Assembly (NCBI GenBank): GCA_035041965.1
Contig: JAPYMA010000059.1
Location: 36,068-100,067 of the forward strand
DNA: 64,000 nucleotides
Direction: 5' to 3'
DNA from: Anisakis pegreffii
Lineage: Eukaryota > Nematoda > Chromadorea > Rhabditida > Anisakidae
In this document: piece after piece, positions 51,523-64,000 of the stretch
Numbering within the stretch: the stretch's first letter is position 1
How the letters are laid out: every line of letters starts with the position of its first letter
Notes under the pieces: model-generated
The model's input: only the letters and a program-made list of their open reading frames with translations
What the model was told of the DNA's origin: nothing
The model's database searches: none
Translations under genes and position numbers: made by a program

Positions 51523-53723
51523 TCAATTTGATGATGGTTTGTGTGATTTCAGCTGAAGCAGTATCGAACGAAGACGTGACACATCGGTTGTATTCTTCGA
51601 ATTCTTTGCGTTGAATTCGCACAATTTCGCGATACGGTCCCATTCCGCACCCTCTTCACATGCGTCACGATCTGCTAAAATCTCCGATTCTGCTTTCCTT
51701 AAAAAATTCACTCTTTCACCTTGCAGTTCTCAACCCATCATAAACCATCAACACTGAACACTCCATCGAAATTTCCGTGCAATCCAAAATAACCATCGCA
51801 TTCGAATACAAATAACCAATAGTATGAGACATTCAGACGCGTTCTGGTATCGGTACAATTTATTCGTGAGCTGATGAAATCAGTAATTGATCGATTATCT
51901 ACAAGGCCACAAGGATGATAGAAAAGAAAAACAACAAATTTAACTTCTAATCACAATGAATACACAAACAGATTTATCGTATCGTTGTCTAAACAAATTC
52001 ACGAACCTGTTCGCAATTTTCGTCTTGTTCAATTGCTCTTCTCGTTGCGCATACCATTCGTCCAATTCTTTTTTGGCCGCTGCACGCATTTCAATCTTTT
52101 TCTTCTCTTCGGCTTCGTCTAAAATCAATCATTCCCAACCATCTCATCAAGCTTTTACTAATTCACTCGCACAATTCTGTTGATAGCATTTCAAATGTGA
52201 TCGCTAACAACACAAACTAAAAGAGCATTCAAAATTTCAACTTTACCTAAAGAAGCTTTACAAAAAATTTTTGAGGTAATCTATGCCCAATGGTCATAGA
52301 AGAACAACGCTAATCTCACCAAATATTTTGAAAAAAAAATTTATAAATTATATAAAATAAATGAAAGATAGTCACAATTCAAAAGAATGCAACCTTTTTT
52401 CTCCAGAAGAATCTTATGCTCTTCACGCCATTTTCTGATCTTTTCAGGCTCAATTTTCGGCATCGAGTTGATGGTCAACGGTGATGGGGTAGCGCTAGCG
52501 CTGGAACGTATTTGTGGCACAACTTGGGCACCTCCAGCCAGATTGTTCATCGCATCCAAAGCGCTCAAGTCAACACCTGAATCACCACCTCCGTTCAAAT
52601 GCTCGAAATCGTGGAAATCGTCATGACCTGAAATTTGTGATTCCAATCGTATAGTAGCATGCAAATTTGATGTAAAAAATCGATTCATTCATCCACCGCT
52701 TAACCATGCATGAATTGCTTAATCGAGTGGAATGTTCCATTCGCTTTGAGAGTAAACAGAAACAGACATCACGTTAACATAGTAATAGTAAGGAAATAGT
52801 AAGGATATTTGCAAACGGCCAGAAAACGTCAATATTTCTATAGCATCAAAACCACACACATCATCATCATCACAAACATGCACCTTATTACGAACAACAC
52901 AAATAAACACAAACTAAAAATTGATCCACGATGACACGACAGAAATTAGAAGGATGCTGAATGTTGAGAATATTCTTTTTACGTTTAAAACATGCCGATT
53001 GCACCAACGAAATTTGATTAATTGTAAGATTTGACAAGCTCGAAATTCATCGAATAATCTCATTCGTTCAAAAATATGCGCAGAGTCACCTTGAACATTT
53101 ATCAGACTATCTCAGATACAAACAAGGATTGAGGTGGAGTAGAGGGATGGGGGAAGAATGGAAAGCGCAGATAGAGTTCAGTTCATGCCTTTGGCATAGC
53201 GTACGGTCTTTATTTGTTTGTGTAAAAATTAGTTACAGATCATTCCGAGACTCACAAAATCACATCGAAAAACGCTTGCATGTTTTTCATAGAAGGAAAA
53301 GAATTCTAGTGAAAACAGTTGAAGCTGTAACAAAAGCGCACTGAAATATTGCCATGCTCTAGCAGTGACTAGCCGACAAAAATCATCAACTCGCGATGCG
53401 ATGTGATTACATTTTGCGCGATGATCTGTAGCCGAAACACTGGTGAAGGCCGCCGCAGGCTGCGTGGATGTGAAAAATGGAGTCGGATCCCAGTTAGATG
53501 ATCGATTAGCAGTGGTAGTGAAATGAGAAATACCGTTATTCATTGTGGCCGAGACACCGTTATCGATTGGTGGTGGTTCCACGAGCACAGTGTCGTCGGG
53601 TAACGATGGTGCTGCTGCGGTTGTTCTCGCATCTGCCGCAGTCACATCCGGAACGGGTGCTCCATCGATATCGGCCAAAACGTTCTGCTCACGAGCCAAA
53701 AAGTCTGCCACTGGATCCGACAT
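51523..53723 (-). CDS. clic-1: Clathrin light chain
   Basis: Regulatory light chain of the clathrin triskelion in endocytic and trans-Golgi coats. Exons 53441-53723, 52394-52627, 52007-52118 and 51523-51697 join in frame to give 267 residues, near the usual length. The start MSDPVADFLAREQNVLADID matches the invertebrate N-terminus. The middle has the conserved HDDFHDFEHLN segment, then IRKWREEHKILLEKKDEAEE and KKELDEWYAQREEQLNKTK, the charged helix that binds the heavy chain. The C-terminus has EWDRIAKLCEFNAKNSKNT followed by DVSRLRSILLQLK, a family hallmark. The last acceptor was placed at TTTTTTAAG (51698) by frame; the open frame upstream of it is intron. A candidate trans-splice acceptor lies 23 nt before the ATG. 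Confidence 0.95.
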
Positions 53724-53746
53724 GTTCTGTTCGAGAGAATCGCCTC

Positions 53747-53754
53747 CTTAAAAC
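53747..53754 (-). promoter_or_regulatory. Candidate spliced-leader acceptor, clathrin light chain
   Basis: GTTTTAAG on the minus strand followed by a 23-nt leader to the ATG at 53723. The same TTTTAAG form is used at internal acceptors of this gene. Confidence 0.4.
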
Positions 53755-54661
53755 ACCACCAAACAATTGCTGACGAACATATAAATGTGTTGCACACACG
53801 AAACAGTTCTTCGCACAAATAAAACACACATGAAAAACAACGCAGTCTCTAATTAAAAAATGAGTTTAACAAATTTCGGATGCATCATAGACACGTCATC
53901 GCCTTTTTTCAGTCTATTTCAGTTCGAAAACTTCATCACCACCAATTTCTTTCGAATAAAGCAAAACATTTGAACGCTCTCTGAGCAATTATAAATGAAA
54001 TGAATTGAATCCTATCAAATTTAACGAATAATCTCACATCTAAATCTCAAGAAAATCTAAATGAAGAGATCCCGTTGAATCTATTCACTTATTTTGGAAA
54101 ACAATTGAATTTTTAGAAACGTTCAATTATGTTCAGCGACAATCAATATAATAACATTACACAGTGGCTATATGCCAATTTCTGAAACATGTGGATGCTT
54201 ATGCCAAAAATCGCTTTGTGCTAACATCTCAACAGCCTCACGTTAAAATGTTCCTCACCGCCATTTAACCTATAGTTTGACTCAGAAACGACTTCCGTAT
54301 GTGGAGGAGACTTTGGCCGGGAACCGAGTGCGGTACATACATCTTTTGCACTTAATGCATCACATCGGCACTTCAAGAAGCAATTTCAGTTCACCTACAA
54401 AAGGCATGAAGTGATATCCATAGTTTATGAGTCCTCATGTGCTAGATTTAACTAGCAACGAGAAATTTCCATTGAAAATTCAATTCAAACGATCAAATCA
54501 GCGATAATCGTTCAGTCTCGAGATCAATCATGAGATCAGGCCATGCATGCTTGACAGGGTGCATATTAATTTGATTGTGAACACATTTAAGAGACATATC
54601 CTCAGAAAATTATGCACGCCTGAACAACAGAGTGCATTCAATGGGTTGAAGGTTGATTAAG
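53755..54661. other. Upstream flank of clathrin light chain up to the satellite edge
   Basis: About 0.9 kb of single-copy-looking AT-rich DNA with no gene seen. It carries the clathrin light chain promoter side and ends abruptly where the satellite begins. Confidence 0.5.
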
Positions 54662-54665
54662 AGTT

Positions 54666-54719
54666 GAGATAGCTTTAAAAAAATAGCTAGATGAGATAGC
54701 TTTAAAAAAATAGCTAGAT
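54666..54719 (+). repeat. 27-bp duplication at the array's left edge
   Basis: GAGATAGCTTTAAAAAAATA begins at 54666 and again at 54693, so the first monomer carries two copies of the hairpin segment that is single in all later monomers. Confidence 0.9.
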
Positions 54720-57700
54720 CTCCTCAACAAAGCAAAATCGCTCGACAACATATATGATTTTCTTTATCCAGAGATTCTGCTCGATCGATTGGTGTGAAGA
54801 AATTCATATGTTACTGGTCAAAGCTGAGGGTACGGTAGGCTTGAACCTCTTTACCCGAATAGCATCACAAAAATTGATATATCTCCTCGCAAAGTGGAAA
54901 TTTTCAAGCCGGTATTTCATTGTTAGAAAGAAGAGATTCTGCTCAATCGAACGGTGTATACATGATGATATGTTTCCGGGCAAAGCTGAGAAGACGGTGA
55001 GCTTGAATACATCAAACTCAAATTTCTATAGTTATGTATAGGCTCTCAATTGATCTATAGTGATCATACGGGAATGTGAATGAGCGACTCAGCGCTAGTT
55101 GAGATAGCTTTAAAAAAATAGCTAGATCTCCTCAACAAAGCAAAATCGCTCGACAACATATATGATTTTCTTTATCCAGAGATTCTGCTCGATCGATTGG
55201 TGTGAAGAAATTCATATGTTACTGGTCAAAGCTGAGGGTACGGTAGGCTTGAACCTCTTTACCCGAATAGCATCACAAAAATTGATATATCTCCTCGCAA
55301 AGTGGAAATTTTCAAGCCGGTATTTCATTGTTAGAAAGAAGAGATTCTGCTCAATCGAACGGTGTATACATGATGATATGTTTCCGGGCAAAGCTGAGAA
55401 GACGGTGAGCTTGAATACATCAAACTCAAATTTCTATAGTTATGTATAGGCTCTCAATTGATCTATAGTGATCATACGGGAATGTGAATGAGCGACTCAG
55501 CGCTAGTTGAGATAGCTTTAAAAAAATAGCTAGATCTCCTCAACAAAGCAAAATCGCTCGACAACATATATGATTTTCTTTATCCAGAGATTCTGCTCGA
55601 TCGATTGGTGTGAAGAAATTCATATGTTACTGGTCAAAGCTGAGGGTACGGTAGGCTTGAACCTCTTTACCCGAATAGCATCACAAAAATTGATATATCT
55701 CCTCGCAAAGTGGAAATTTTCAAGCCGGTATTTCATTGTTAGAAAGAAGAGATTCTGCTCAATCGAACGGTGTATACATGATGATATGTTTCCGGGCAAA
55801 GCTGAGAAGACGGTGAGCTTGAATACATCAAACTCAAATTTCTATAGTTATGTATAGGCTCTCAATTGATCTATAGTGATCATACGGGAATGTGAATGAG
55901 CGACTCAGCGCTAGTTGAGATAGCTTTAAAAAAATAGCTAGATCTCCTCAACAAAGCAAAATCGCTCGACAACATATATGATTTTCTTTATCCAGAGATT
56001 CTGCTCGATCGATTGGTGTGAAGAAATTCATATGTTACTGGTCAAAGCTGAGGGTACGGTAGGCTTGAACCTCTTTACCCGAATAGCATCACAAAAATTG
56101 ATATATCTCCTCGCAAAGTGGAAATTTTCAAGCCGGTATTTCATTGTTAGAAAGAAGAGATTCTGCTCAATCGAACGGTGTATACATGATGATATGTTTC
56201 CGGGCAAAGCTGAGAAGACGGTGAGCTTGAATACATCAAACTCAAATTTCTATAGTTATGTATAGGCTCTCAATTGATCTATAGTGATCATACGGGAATG
56301 TGAATGAGCGACTCAGCGCTAGTTGAGATAGCTTTAAAAAAATAGCTAGATCTCCTCAACAAAGCAAAATCGCTCGACAACATATATGATTTTCTTTATC
56401 CAGAGATTCTGCTCGATCGATTGGTGTGAAGAAATTCATATGTTACTGGTCAAAGCTGAGGGTACGGTAGGCTTGAACCTCTTTACCCGAATAGCATCAC
56501 AAAAATTGATATATCTCCTCGCAAAGTGGAAATTTTCAAGCCGGTATTTCATTGTTAGAAAGAAGAGATTCTGCTCAATCGAACGGTGTATACATGATGA
56601 TATGTTTCCGGGCAAAGCTGAGAAGACGGTGAGCTTGAATACATCAAACTCAAATTTCTATAGTTATGTATAGGCTCTCAATTGATCTATAGTGATCATA
56701 CGGGAATGTGAATGAGCGACTCAGCGCTAGTTGAGATAGCTTTAAAAAAATAGCTAGATCTCCTCAACAAAGCAAAATCGCTCGACAACATATATGATTT
56801 TCTTTATCCAGAGATTCTGCTCGATCGATTGGTGTGAAGAAATTCATATGTTACTGGTCAAAGCTGAGGGTACGGTAGGCTTGAACCTCTTTACCCGAAT
56901 AGCATCACAAAAATTGATATATCTCCTCGCAAAGTGGAAATTTTCAAGCCGGTATTTCATTGTTAGAAAGAAGAGATTCTGCTCAATCGAACGGTGTATA
57001 CATGATGATATGTTTCCGGGCAAAGCTGAGAAGACGGTGAGCTTGAATACATCAAACTCAAATTTCTATAGTTATGTATAGGCTCTCAATTGATCTATAG
57101 TGATCATACGGGAATGTGAATGAGCGACTCAGCGCTAGTTGAGATAGCTTTAAAAAAATAGCTAGATCTCCTCAACAAAGCAAAATCGCTCGACAACATA
57201 TATGATTTTCTTTATCCAGAGATTCTGCTCGATCGATTGGTGTGAAGAAATTCATATGTTACTGGTCAAAGCTGAGGGTACGGTAGGCTTGAACCTCTTT
57301 ACCCGAATAGCATCACAAAAATTGATATATCTCCTCGCAAAGTGGAAATTTTCAAGCCGGTATTTCATTGTTAGAAAGAAGAGATTCTGCTCAATCGAAC
57401 GGTGTATACATGATGATATGTTTCCGGGCAAAGCTGAGAAGACGGTGAGCTTGAATACATCAAACTCAAATTTCTATAGTTATGTATAGGCTCTCAATTG
57501 ATCTATAGTGATCATACGGGAATGTGAATGAGCGACTCAGCGCTAGTTGAGATAGCTTTAAAAAAATAGCTAGATCTCCTCAACAAAGCAAAATCGCTCG
57601 ACAACATATATGATTTTCTTTATCCAGAGATTCTGCTCGATCGATTGGTGTGAAGAAATTCATATGTTACTGGTCAAAGCTGAGGGTACGGTAGGCTTGA

Positions 57701-60057
57701 ACCTCTTTACCCGAATAGCATCACAAAAATTGATATATCTCCTCGCAAAGTGGAAATTTTCAAGCCGGTATTTCATTGTTAGAAAGAAGAGATTCTGCTC
57801 AATCGAACGGTGTATACATGATGATATGTTTCCGGGCAAAGCTGAGAAGACGGTGAGCTTGAATACATCAAACTCAAATTTCTATAGTTATGTATAGGCT
57901 CTCAATTGATCTATAGTGATCATACGGGAATGTGAATGAGCGACTCAGCGCTAGTTGAGATAGCTTTAAAAAAATAGCTAGATCTCCTCAACAAAGCAAA
58001 ATCGCTCGACAACATATATGATTTTCTTTATCCAGAGATTCTGCTCGATCGATTGGTGTGAAGAAATTCATATGTTACTGGTCAAAGCTGAGGGTACGGT
58101 AGGCTTGAACCTCTTTACCCGAATAGCATCACAAAAATTGATATATCTCCTCGCAAAGTGGAAATTTTCAAGCCGGTATTTCATTGTTAGAAAGAAGAGA
58201 TTCTGCTCAATCGAACGGTGTATACATGATGATATGTTTCCGGGCAAAGCTGAGAAGACGGTGAGCTTGAATACATCAAACTCAAATTTCTATAGTTATG
58301 TATAGGCTCTCAATTGATCTATAGTGATCATACGGGAATGTGAATGAGCGACTCAGCGCTAGTTGAGATAGCTTTAAAAAAATAGCTAGATCTCCTCAAC
58401 AAAGCAAAATCGCTCGACAACATATATGATTTTCTTTATCCAGAGATTCTGCTCGATCGATTGGTGTGAAGAAATTCATATGTTACTGGTCAAAGCTGAG
58501 GGTACGGTAGGCTTGAACCTCTTTACCCGAATAGCATCACAAAAATTGATATATCTCCTCGCAAAGTGGAAATTTTCAAGCCGGTATTTCATTGTTAGAA
58601 AGAAGAGATTCTGCTCAATCGAACGGTGTATACATGATGATATGTTTCCGGGCAAAGCTGAGAAGACGGTGAGCTTGAATACATCAAACTCAAATTTCTA
58701 TAGTTATGTATAGGCTCTCAATTGATCTATAGTGATCATACGGGAATGTGAATGAGCGACTCAGCGCTAGTTGAGATAGCTTTAAAAAAATAGCTAGATC
58801 TCCTCAACAAAGCAAAATCGCTCGACAACATATATGATTTTCTTTATCCAGAGATTCTGCTCGATCGATTGGTGTGAAGAAATTCATATGTTACTGGTCA
58901 AAGCTGAGGGTACGGTAGGCTTGAACCTCTTTACCCGAATAGCATCACAAAAATTGATATATCTCCTCGCAAAGTGGAAATTTTCAAGCCGGTATTTCAT
59001 TGTTAGAAAGAAGAGATTCTGCTCAATCGAACGGTGTATACATGATGATATGTTTCCGGGCAAAGCTGAGAAGACGGTGAGCTTGAATACATCAAACTCA
59101 AATTTCTATAGTTATGTATAGGCTCTCAATTGATCTATAGTGATCATACGGGAATGTGAATGAGCGACTCAGCGCTAGTTGAGATAGCTTTAAAAAAATA
59201 GCTAGATCTCCTCAACAAAGCAAAATCGCTCGACAACATATATGATTTTCTTTATCCAGAGATTCTGCTCGATCGATTGGTGTGAAGAAATTCATATGTT
59301 ACTGGTCAAAGCTGAGGGTACGGTAGGCTTGAACCTCTTTACCCGAATAGCATCACAAAAATTGATATATCTCCTCGCAAAGTGGAAATTTTCAAGCCGG
59401 TATTTCATTGTTAGAAAGAAGAGATTCTGCTCAATCGAACGGTGTATACATGATGATATGTTTCCGGGCAAAGCTGAGAAGACGGTGAGCTTGAATACAT
59501 CAAACTCAAATTTCTATAGTTATGTATAGGCTCTCAATTGATCTATAGTGATCATACGGGAATGTGAATGAGCGACTCAGCGCTAGTTGAGATAGCTTTA
59601 AAAAAATAGCTAGATCTCCTCAACAAAGCAAAATCGCTCGACAACATATATGATTTTCTTTATCCAGAGATTCTGCTCGATCGATTGGTGTGAAGAAATT
59701 CATATGTTACTGGTCAAAGCTGAGGGTACGGTAGGCTTGAACCTCTTTACCCGAATAGCATCACAAAAATTGATATATCTCCTCGCAAAGTGGAAATTTT
59801 CAAGCCGGTATTTCATTGTTAGAAAGAAGAGATTCTGCTCAATCGAACGGTGTATACATGATGATATGTTTCCGGGCAAAGCTGAGAAGACGGTGAGCTT
59901 GAATACATCAAACTCAAATTTCTATAGTTATGTATAGGCTCTCAATTGATCTATAGTGATCATACGGGAATGTGAATGAGCGACTCAGCGCTAGTTGAGA
60001 TAGCTTTAAAAAAATAGCTAGATCTCCTCAACAAAGCAAAATCGCTCGACAACATAT

Positions 60058-60318
60058 ATGATTTTCTTTATCCAGAGATTCTGCTCGATCGATTGGTGTG
60101 AAGAAATTCATATGTTACTGGTCAAAGCTGAGGGTACGGTAGGCTTGAACCTCTTTACCCGAATAGCATCACAAAAATTGATATATCTCCTCGCAAAGTG
60201 GAAATTTTCAAGCCGGTATTTCATTGTTAGAAAGAAGAGATTCTGCTCAATCGAACGGTGTATACATGATGATATGTTTCCGGGCAAAGCTGAGAAGCAA
60301 AATCGCTCGACAACATAT
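60058..60318 (+). repeat. Truncated 261-bp satellite monomer
   Basis: This copy runs normally to GCTGAGAAG (ending near 60297) and then jumps to CAAAATCGCTCG of the next copy, losing 147 bp. The lost part begins and ends next to AAG, so a 3-bp microhomology marks the junction. Because 147 is divisible by three, the two neighbouring open frames fuse into one of 182 codons (60058-60606). Confidence 0.95.
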
Positions 60319-63300
60319 ATGATTTTCTTTATCCAGAGATTCTGCTCGATCGATTGGTGTGAAGAAATTCATATGTTACTGGTCAAAGCTGAGGGTACGG
60401 TAGGCTTGAACCTCTTTACCCGAATAGCATCACAAAAATTGATATATCTCCTCGCAAAGTGGAAATTTTCAAGCCGGTATTTCATTGTTAGAAAGAAGAG
60501 ATTCTGCTCAATCGAACGGTGTATACATGATGATATGTTTCCGGGCAAAGCTGAGAAGACGGTGAGCTTGAATACATCAAACTCAAATTTCTATAGTTAT
60601 GTATAGGCTCTCAATTGATCTATAGTGATCATACGGGAATGTGAATGAGCGACTCAGCGCTAGTTGAGATAGCTTTAAAAAAATAGCTAGATCTCCTCAA
60701 CAAAGCAAAATCGCTCGACAACATATATGATTTTCTTTATCCAGAGATTCTGCTCGATCGATTGGTGTGAAGAAATTCATATGTTACTGGTCAAAGCTGA
60801 GGGTACGGTAGGCTTGAACCTCTTTACCCGAATAGCATCACAAAAATTGATATATCTCCTCGCAAAGTGGAAATTTTCAAGCCGGTATTTCATTGTTAGA
60901 AAGAAGAGATTCTGCTCAATCGAACGGTGTATACATGATGATATGTTTCCGGGCAAAGCTGAGAAGACGGTGAGCTTGAATACATCAAACTCAAATTTCT
61001 ATAGTTATGTATAGGCTCTCAATTGATCTATAGTGATCATACGGGAATGTGAATGAGCGACTCAGCGCTAGTTGAGATAGCTTTAAAAAAATAGCTAGAT
61101 CTCCTCAACAAAGCAAAATCGCTCGACAACATATATGATTTTCTTTATCCAGAGATTCTGCTCGATCGATTGGTGTGAAGAAATTCATATGTTACTGGTC
61201 AAAGCTGAGGGTACGGTAGGCTTGAACCTCTTTACCCGAATAGCATCACAAAAATTGATATATCTCCTCGCAAAGTGGAAATTTTCAAGCCGGTATTTCA
61301 TTGTTAGAAAGAAGAGATTCTGCTCAATCGAACGGTGTATACATGATGATATGTTTCCGGGCAAAGCTGAGAAGACGGTGAGCTTGAATACATCAAACTC
61401 AAATTTCTATAGTTATGTATAGGCTCTCAATTGATCTATAGTGATCATACGGGAATGTGAATGAGCGACTCAGCGCTAGTTGAGATAGCTTTAAAAAAAT
61501 AGCTAGATCTCCTCAACAAAGCAAAATCGCTCGACAACATATATGATTTTCTTTATCCAGAGATTCTGCTCGATCGATTGGTGTGAAGAAATTCATATGT
61601 TACTGGTCAAAGCTGAGGGTACGGTAGGCTTGAACCTCTTTACCCGAATAGCATCACAAAAATTGATATATCTCCTCGCAAAGTGGAAATTTTCAAGCCG
61701 GTATTTCATTGTTAGAAAGAAGAGATTCTGCTCAATCGAACGGTGTATACATGATGATATGTTTCCGGGCAAAGCTGAGAAGACGGTGAGCTTGAATACA
61801 TCAAACTCAAATTTCTATAGTTATGTATAGGCTCTCAATTGATCTATAGTGATCATACGGGAATGTGAATGAGCGACTCAGCGCTAGTTGAGATAGCTTT
61901 AAAAAAATAGCTAGATCTCCTCAACAAAGCAAAATCGCTCGACAACATATATGATTTTCTTTATCCAGAGATTCTGCTCGATCGATTGGTGTGAAGAAAT
62001 TCATATGTTACTGGTCAAAGCTGAGGGTACGGTAGGCTTGAACCTCTTTACCCGAATAGCATCACAAAAATTGATATATCTCCTCGCAAAGTGGAAATTT
62101 TCAAGCCGGTATTTCATTGTTAGAAAGAAGAGATTCTGCTCAATCGAACGGTGTATACATGATGATATGTTTCCGGGCAAAGCTGAGAAGACGGTGAGCT
62201 TGAATACATCAAACTCAAATTTCTATAGTTATGTATAGGCTCTCAATTGATCTATAGTGATCATACGGGAATGTGAATGAGCGACTCAGCGCTAGTTGAG
62301 ATAGCTTTAAAAAAATAGCTAGATCTCCTCAACAAAGCAAAATCGCTCGACAACATATATGATTTTCTTTATCCAGAGATTCTGCTCGATCGATTGGTGT
62401 GAAGAAATTCATATGTTACTGGTCAAAGCTGAGGGTACGGTAGGCTTGAACCTCTTTACCCGAATAGCATCACAAAAATTGATATATCTCCTCGCAAAGT
62501 GGAAATTTTCAAGCCGGTATTTCATTGTTAGAAAGAAGAGATTCTGCTCAATCGAACGGTGTATACATGATGATATGTTTCCGGGCAAAGCTGAGAAGAC
62601 GGTGAGCTTGAATACATCAAACTCAAATTTCTATAGTTATGTATAGGCTCTCAATTGATCTATAGTGATCATACGGGAATGTGAATGAGCGACTCAGCGC
62701 TAGTTGAGATAGCTTTAAAAAAATAGCTAGATCTCCTCAACAAAGCAAAATCGCTCGACAACATATATGATTTTCTTTATCCAGAGATTCTGCTCGATCG
62801 ATTGGTGTGAAGAAATTCATATGTTACTGGTCAAAGCTGAGGGTACGGTAGGCTTGAACCTCTTTACCCGAATAGCATCACAAAAATTGATATATCTCCT
62901 CGCAAAGTGGAAATTTTCAAGCCGGTATTTCATTGTTAGAAAGAAGAGATTCTGCTCAATCGAACGGTGTATACATGATGATATGTTTCCGGGCAAAGCT
63001 GAGAAGACGGTGAGCTTGAATACATCAAACTCAAATTTCTATAGTTATGTATAGGCTCTCAATTGATCTATAGTGATCATACGGGAATGTGAATGAGCGA
63101 CTCAGCGCTAGTTGAGATAGCTTTAAAAAAATAGCTAGATCTCCTCAACAAAGCAAAATCGCTCGACAACATATATGATTTTCTTTATCCAGAGATTCTG
63201 CTCGATCGATTGGTGTGAAGAAATTCATATGTTACTGGTCAAAGCTGAGGGTACGGTAGGCTTGAACCTCTTTACCCGAATAGCATCACAAAAATTGATA

Positions 63301-64000
63301 TATCTCCTCGCAAAGTGGAAATTTTCAAGCCGGTATTTCATTGTTAGAAAGAAGAGATTCTGCTCAATCGAACGGTGTATACATGATGATATGTTTCCGG
63401 GCAAAGCTGAGAAGACGGTGAGCTTGAATACATCAAACTCAAATTTCTATAGTTATGTATAGGCTCTCAATTGATCTATAGTGATCATACGGGAATGTGA
63501 ATGAGCGACTCAGCGCTAGTTGAGATAGCTTTAAAAAAATAGCTAGATCTCCTCAACAAAGCAAAATCGCTCGACAACATATATGATTTTCTTTATCCAG
63601 AGATTCTGCTCGATCGATTGGTGTGAAGAAATTCATATGTTACTGGTCAAAGCTGAGGGTACGGTAGGCTTGAACCTCTTTACCCGAATAGCATCACAAA
63701 AATTGATATATCTCCTCGCAAAGTGGAAATTTTCAAGCCGGTATTTCATTGTTAGAAAGAAGAGATTCTGCTCAATCGAACGGTGTATACATGATGATAT
63801 GTTTCCGGGCAAAGCTGAGAAGACGGTGAGCTTGAATACATCAAACTCAAATTTCTATAGTTATGTATAGGCTCTCAATTGATCTATAGTGATCATACGG
63901 GAATGTGAATGAGCGACTCAGCGCTAGTTGAGATAGCTTTAAAAAAATAGCTAGATCTCCTCAACAAAGCAAAATCGCTCGACAACATATATGATTTTCT

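Larger units (their letters stand above)
54662..64000 (+). repeat. Tandem satellite array, 408-bp monomer, 23 copies plus a cut copy at the window end
   Basis: The array starts at 54662 (AGTTGAGATAGC) and continues past the right edge. Reference points (ATGATTTTCTTTATCC) recur at 54754 and then every 408 bp to 60058, at 60319, then every 408 bp from 60727 to 63583, and again at 63991. Copies appear identical base for base wherever I compared them. Each monomer holds a 95-codon open frame on the plus strand, then about 120 bp with an AT-rich inverted repeat (GTTGAGATAGCT ... AGCTAGATCTCCTCAAC). 408 is a multiple of three, so the frame is the same across all copies, but the frame closes at TAG in each. 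I regard it as non-coding satellite DNA, homogenised by recent amplification or an assembly of such an array. Confidence 0.97.

Noticed and set aside
51698..51711. Extending the clathrin light chain last exon upstream
   Set aside because: The upstream codons do not fit the phase of the previous exon except at AGA/GTG; the TTTTTTAAG acceptor at 51698 gives the best match to the family.
54754..63870. Array of 23 identical 95-codon frames as a tandem gene family
   Set aside because: Identity extends through the non-coding part of the monomer, which points to satellite homogenisation, and the protein shows no recognisable domain. It is kept as a repeat.
54662..64000. CRISPR-like array
   Set aside because: There are no unique spacers; the whole 408-bp unit is repeated, and the organism is eukaryotic.

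Overview
The window is eukaryotic and almost certainly from a nematode. It is AT-rich, its genes are split into many short exons, and several genes have a pyrimidine-AG site a few to a few tens of bases before the ATG, as expected for spliced-leader trans-splicing. It encodes nematode-type products (pyruvate carboxylase, clathrin light chain, a secreted beta-lactamase-fold protein). I cannot name the species. All exon models were built by hand from splice signals, reading-frame continuity and family motifs.

Layout. (1) Positions 1-10126, minus strand: the 5' part of an M1-family (gluzincin) membrane aminopeptidase that runs off the left edge. Its ~5.4 kb intron (573-5997) contains a complete gene on the plus strand (1494-5642), a secreted protein with N-terminal BTRD1-like repeats and a C-terminal serine beta-lactamase-fold domain. 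(2) 10127-16026: mostly gene-free. (3) 16027-26397, minus: a full-length 21-exon mitochondrial pyruvate carboxylase, 1188 codons plus stop, in frame throughout. (4) 26398-37733: ~11 kb without a convincing gene. (5) 37734-41856, minus: a DCAF5/WDR22-like WD40 protein; one of its introns holds a 238-bp hAT-type MITE. (6) 42873-43688, plus: a KxDL protein (KXD1, BORC subunit), divergent from DCAF5. (7) 44381-45479, minus: an SREK1IP1-like zinc-knuckle splicing-regulator partner. (8) 46047-48350, minus: the C-terminal part of a coiled-coil protein I do not recognise. (9) 51523-53723, minus: clathrin light chain. (10) 54662 to the window end: a tandem satellite with a 408-bp monomer, at least 23 essentially identical copies, running past the right edge.

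How the genes relate. They are mostly independent housekeeping genes: anaplerosis/gluconeogenesis (pyruvate carboxylase), endocytosis (clathrin light chain), lysosome positioning (KXD1), CUL4 ubiquitin-ligase substrate recognition (DCAF5) and splicing (SREK1IP1). No operon is proven, although SREK1IP1 and the coiled-coil gene lie head-to-tail 0.57 kb apart. The most unusual parts are the homogenised satellite with one open frame per monomer, the nested antisense BTRD1/beta-lactamase gene, and a GC-AG intron placed exactly after the predicted carboxylated active-site lysine of pyruvate carboxylase.
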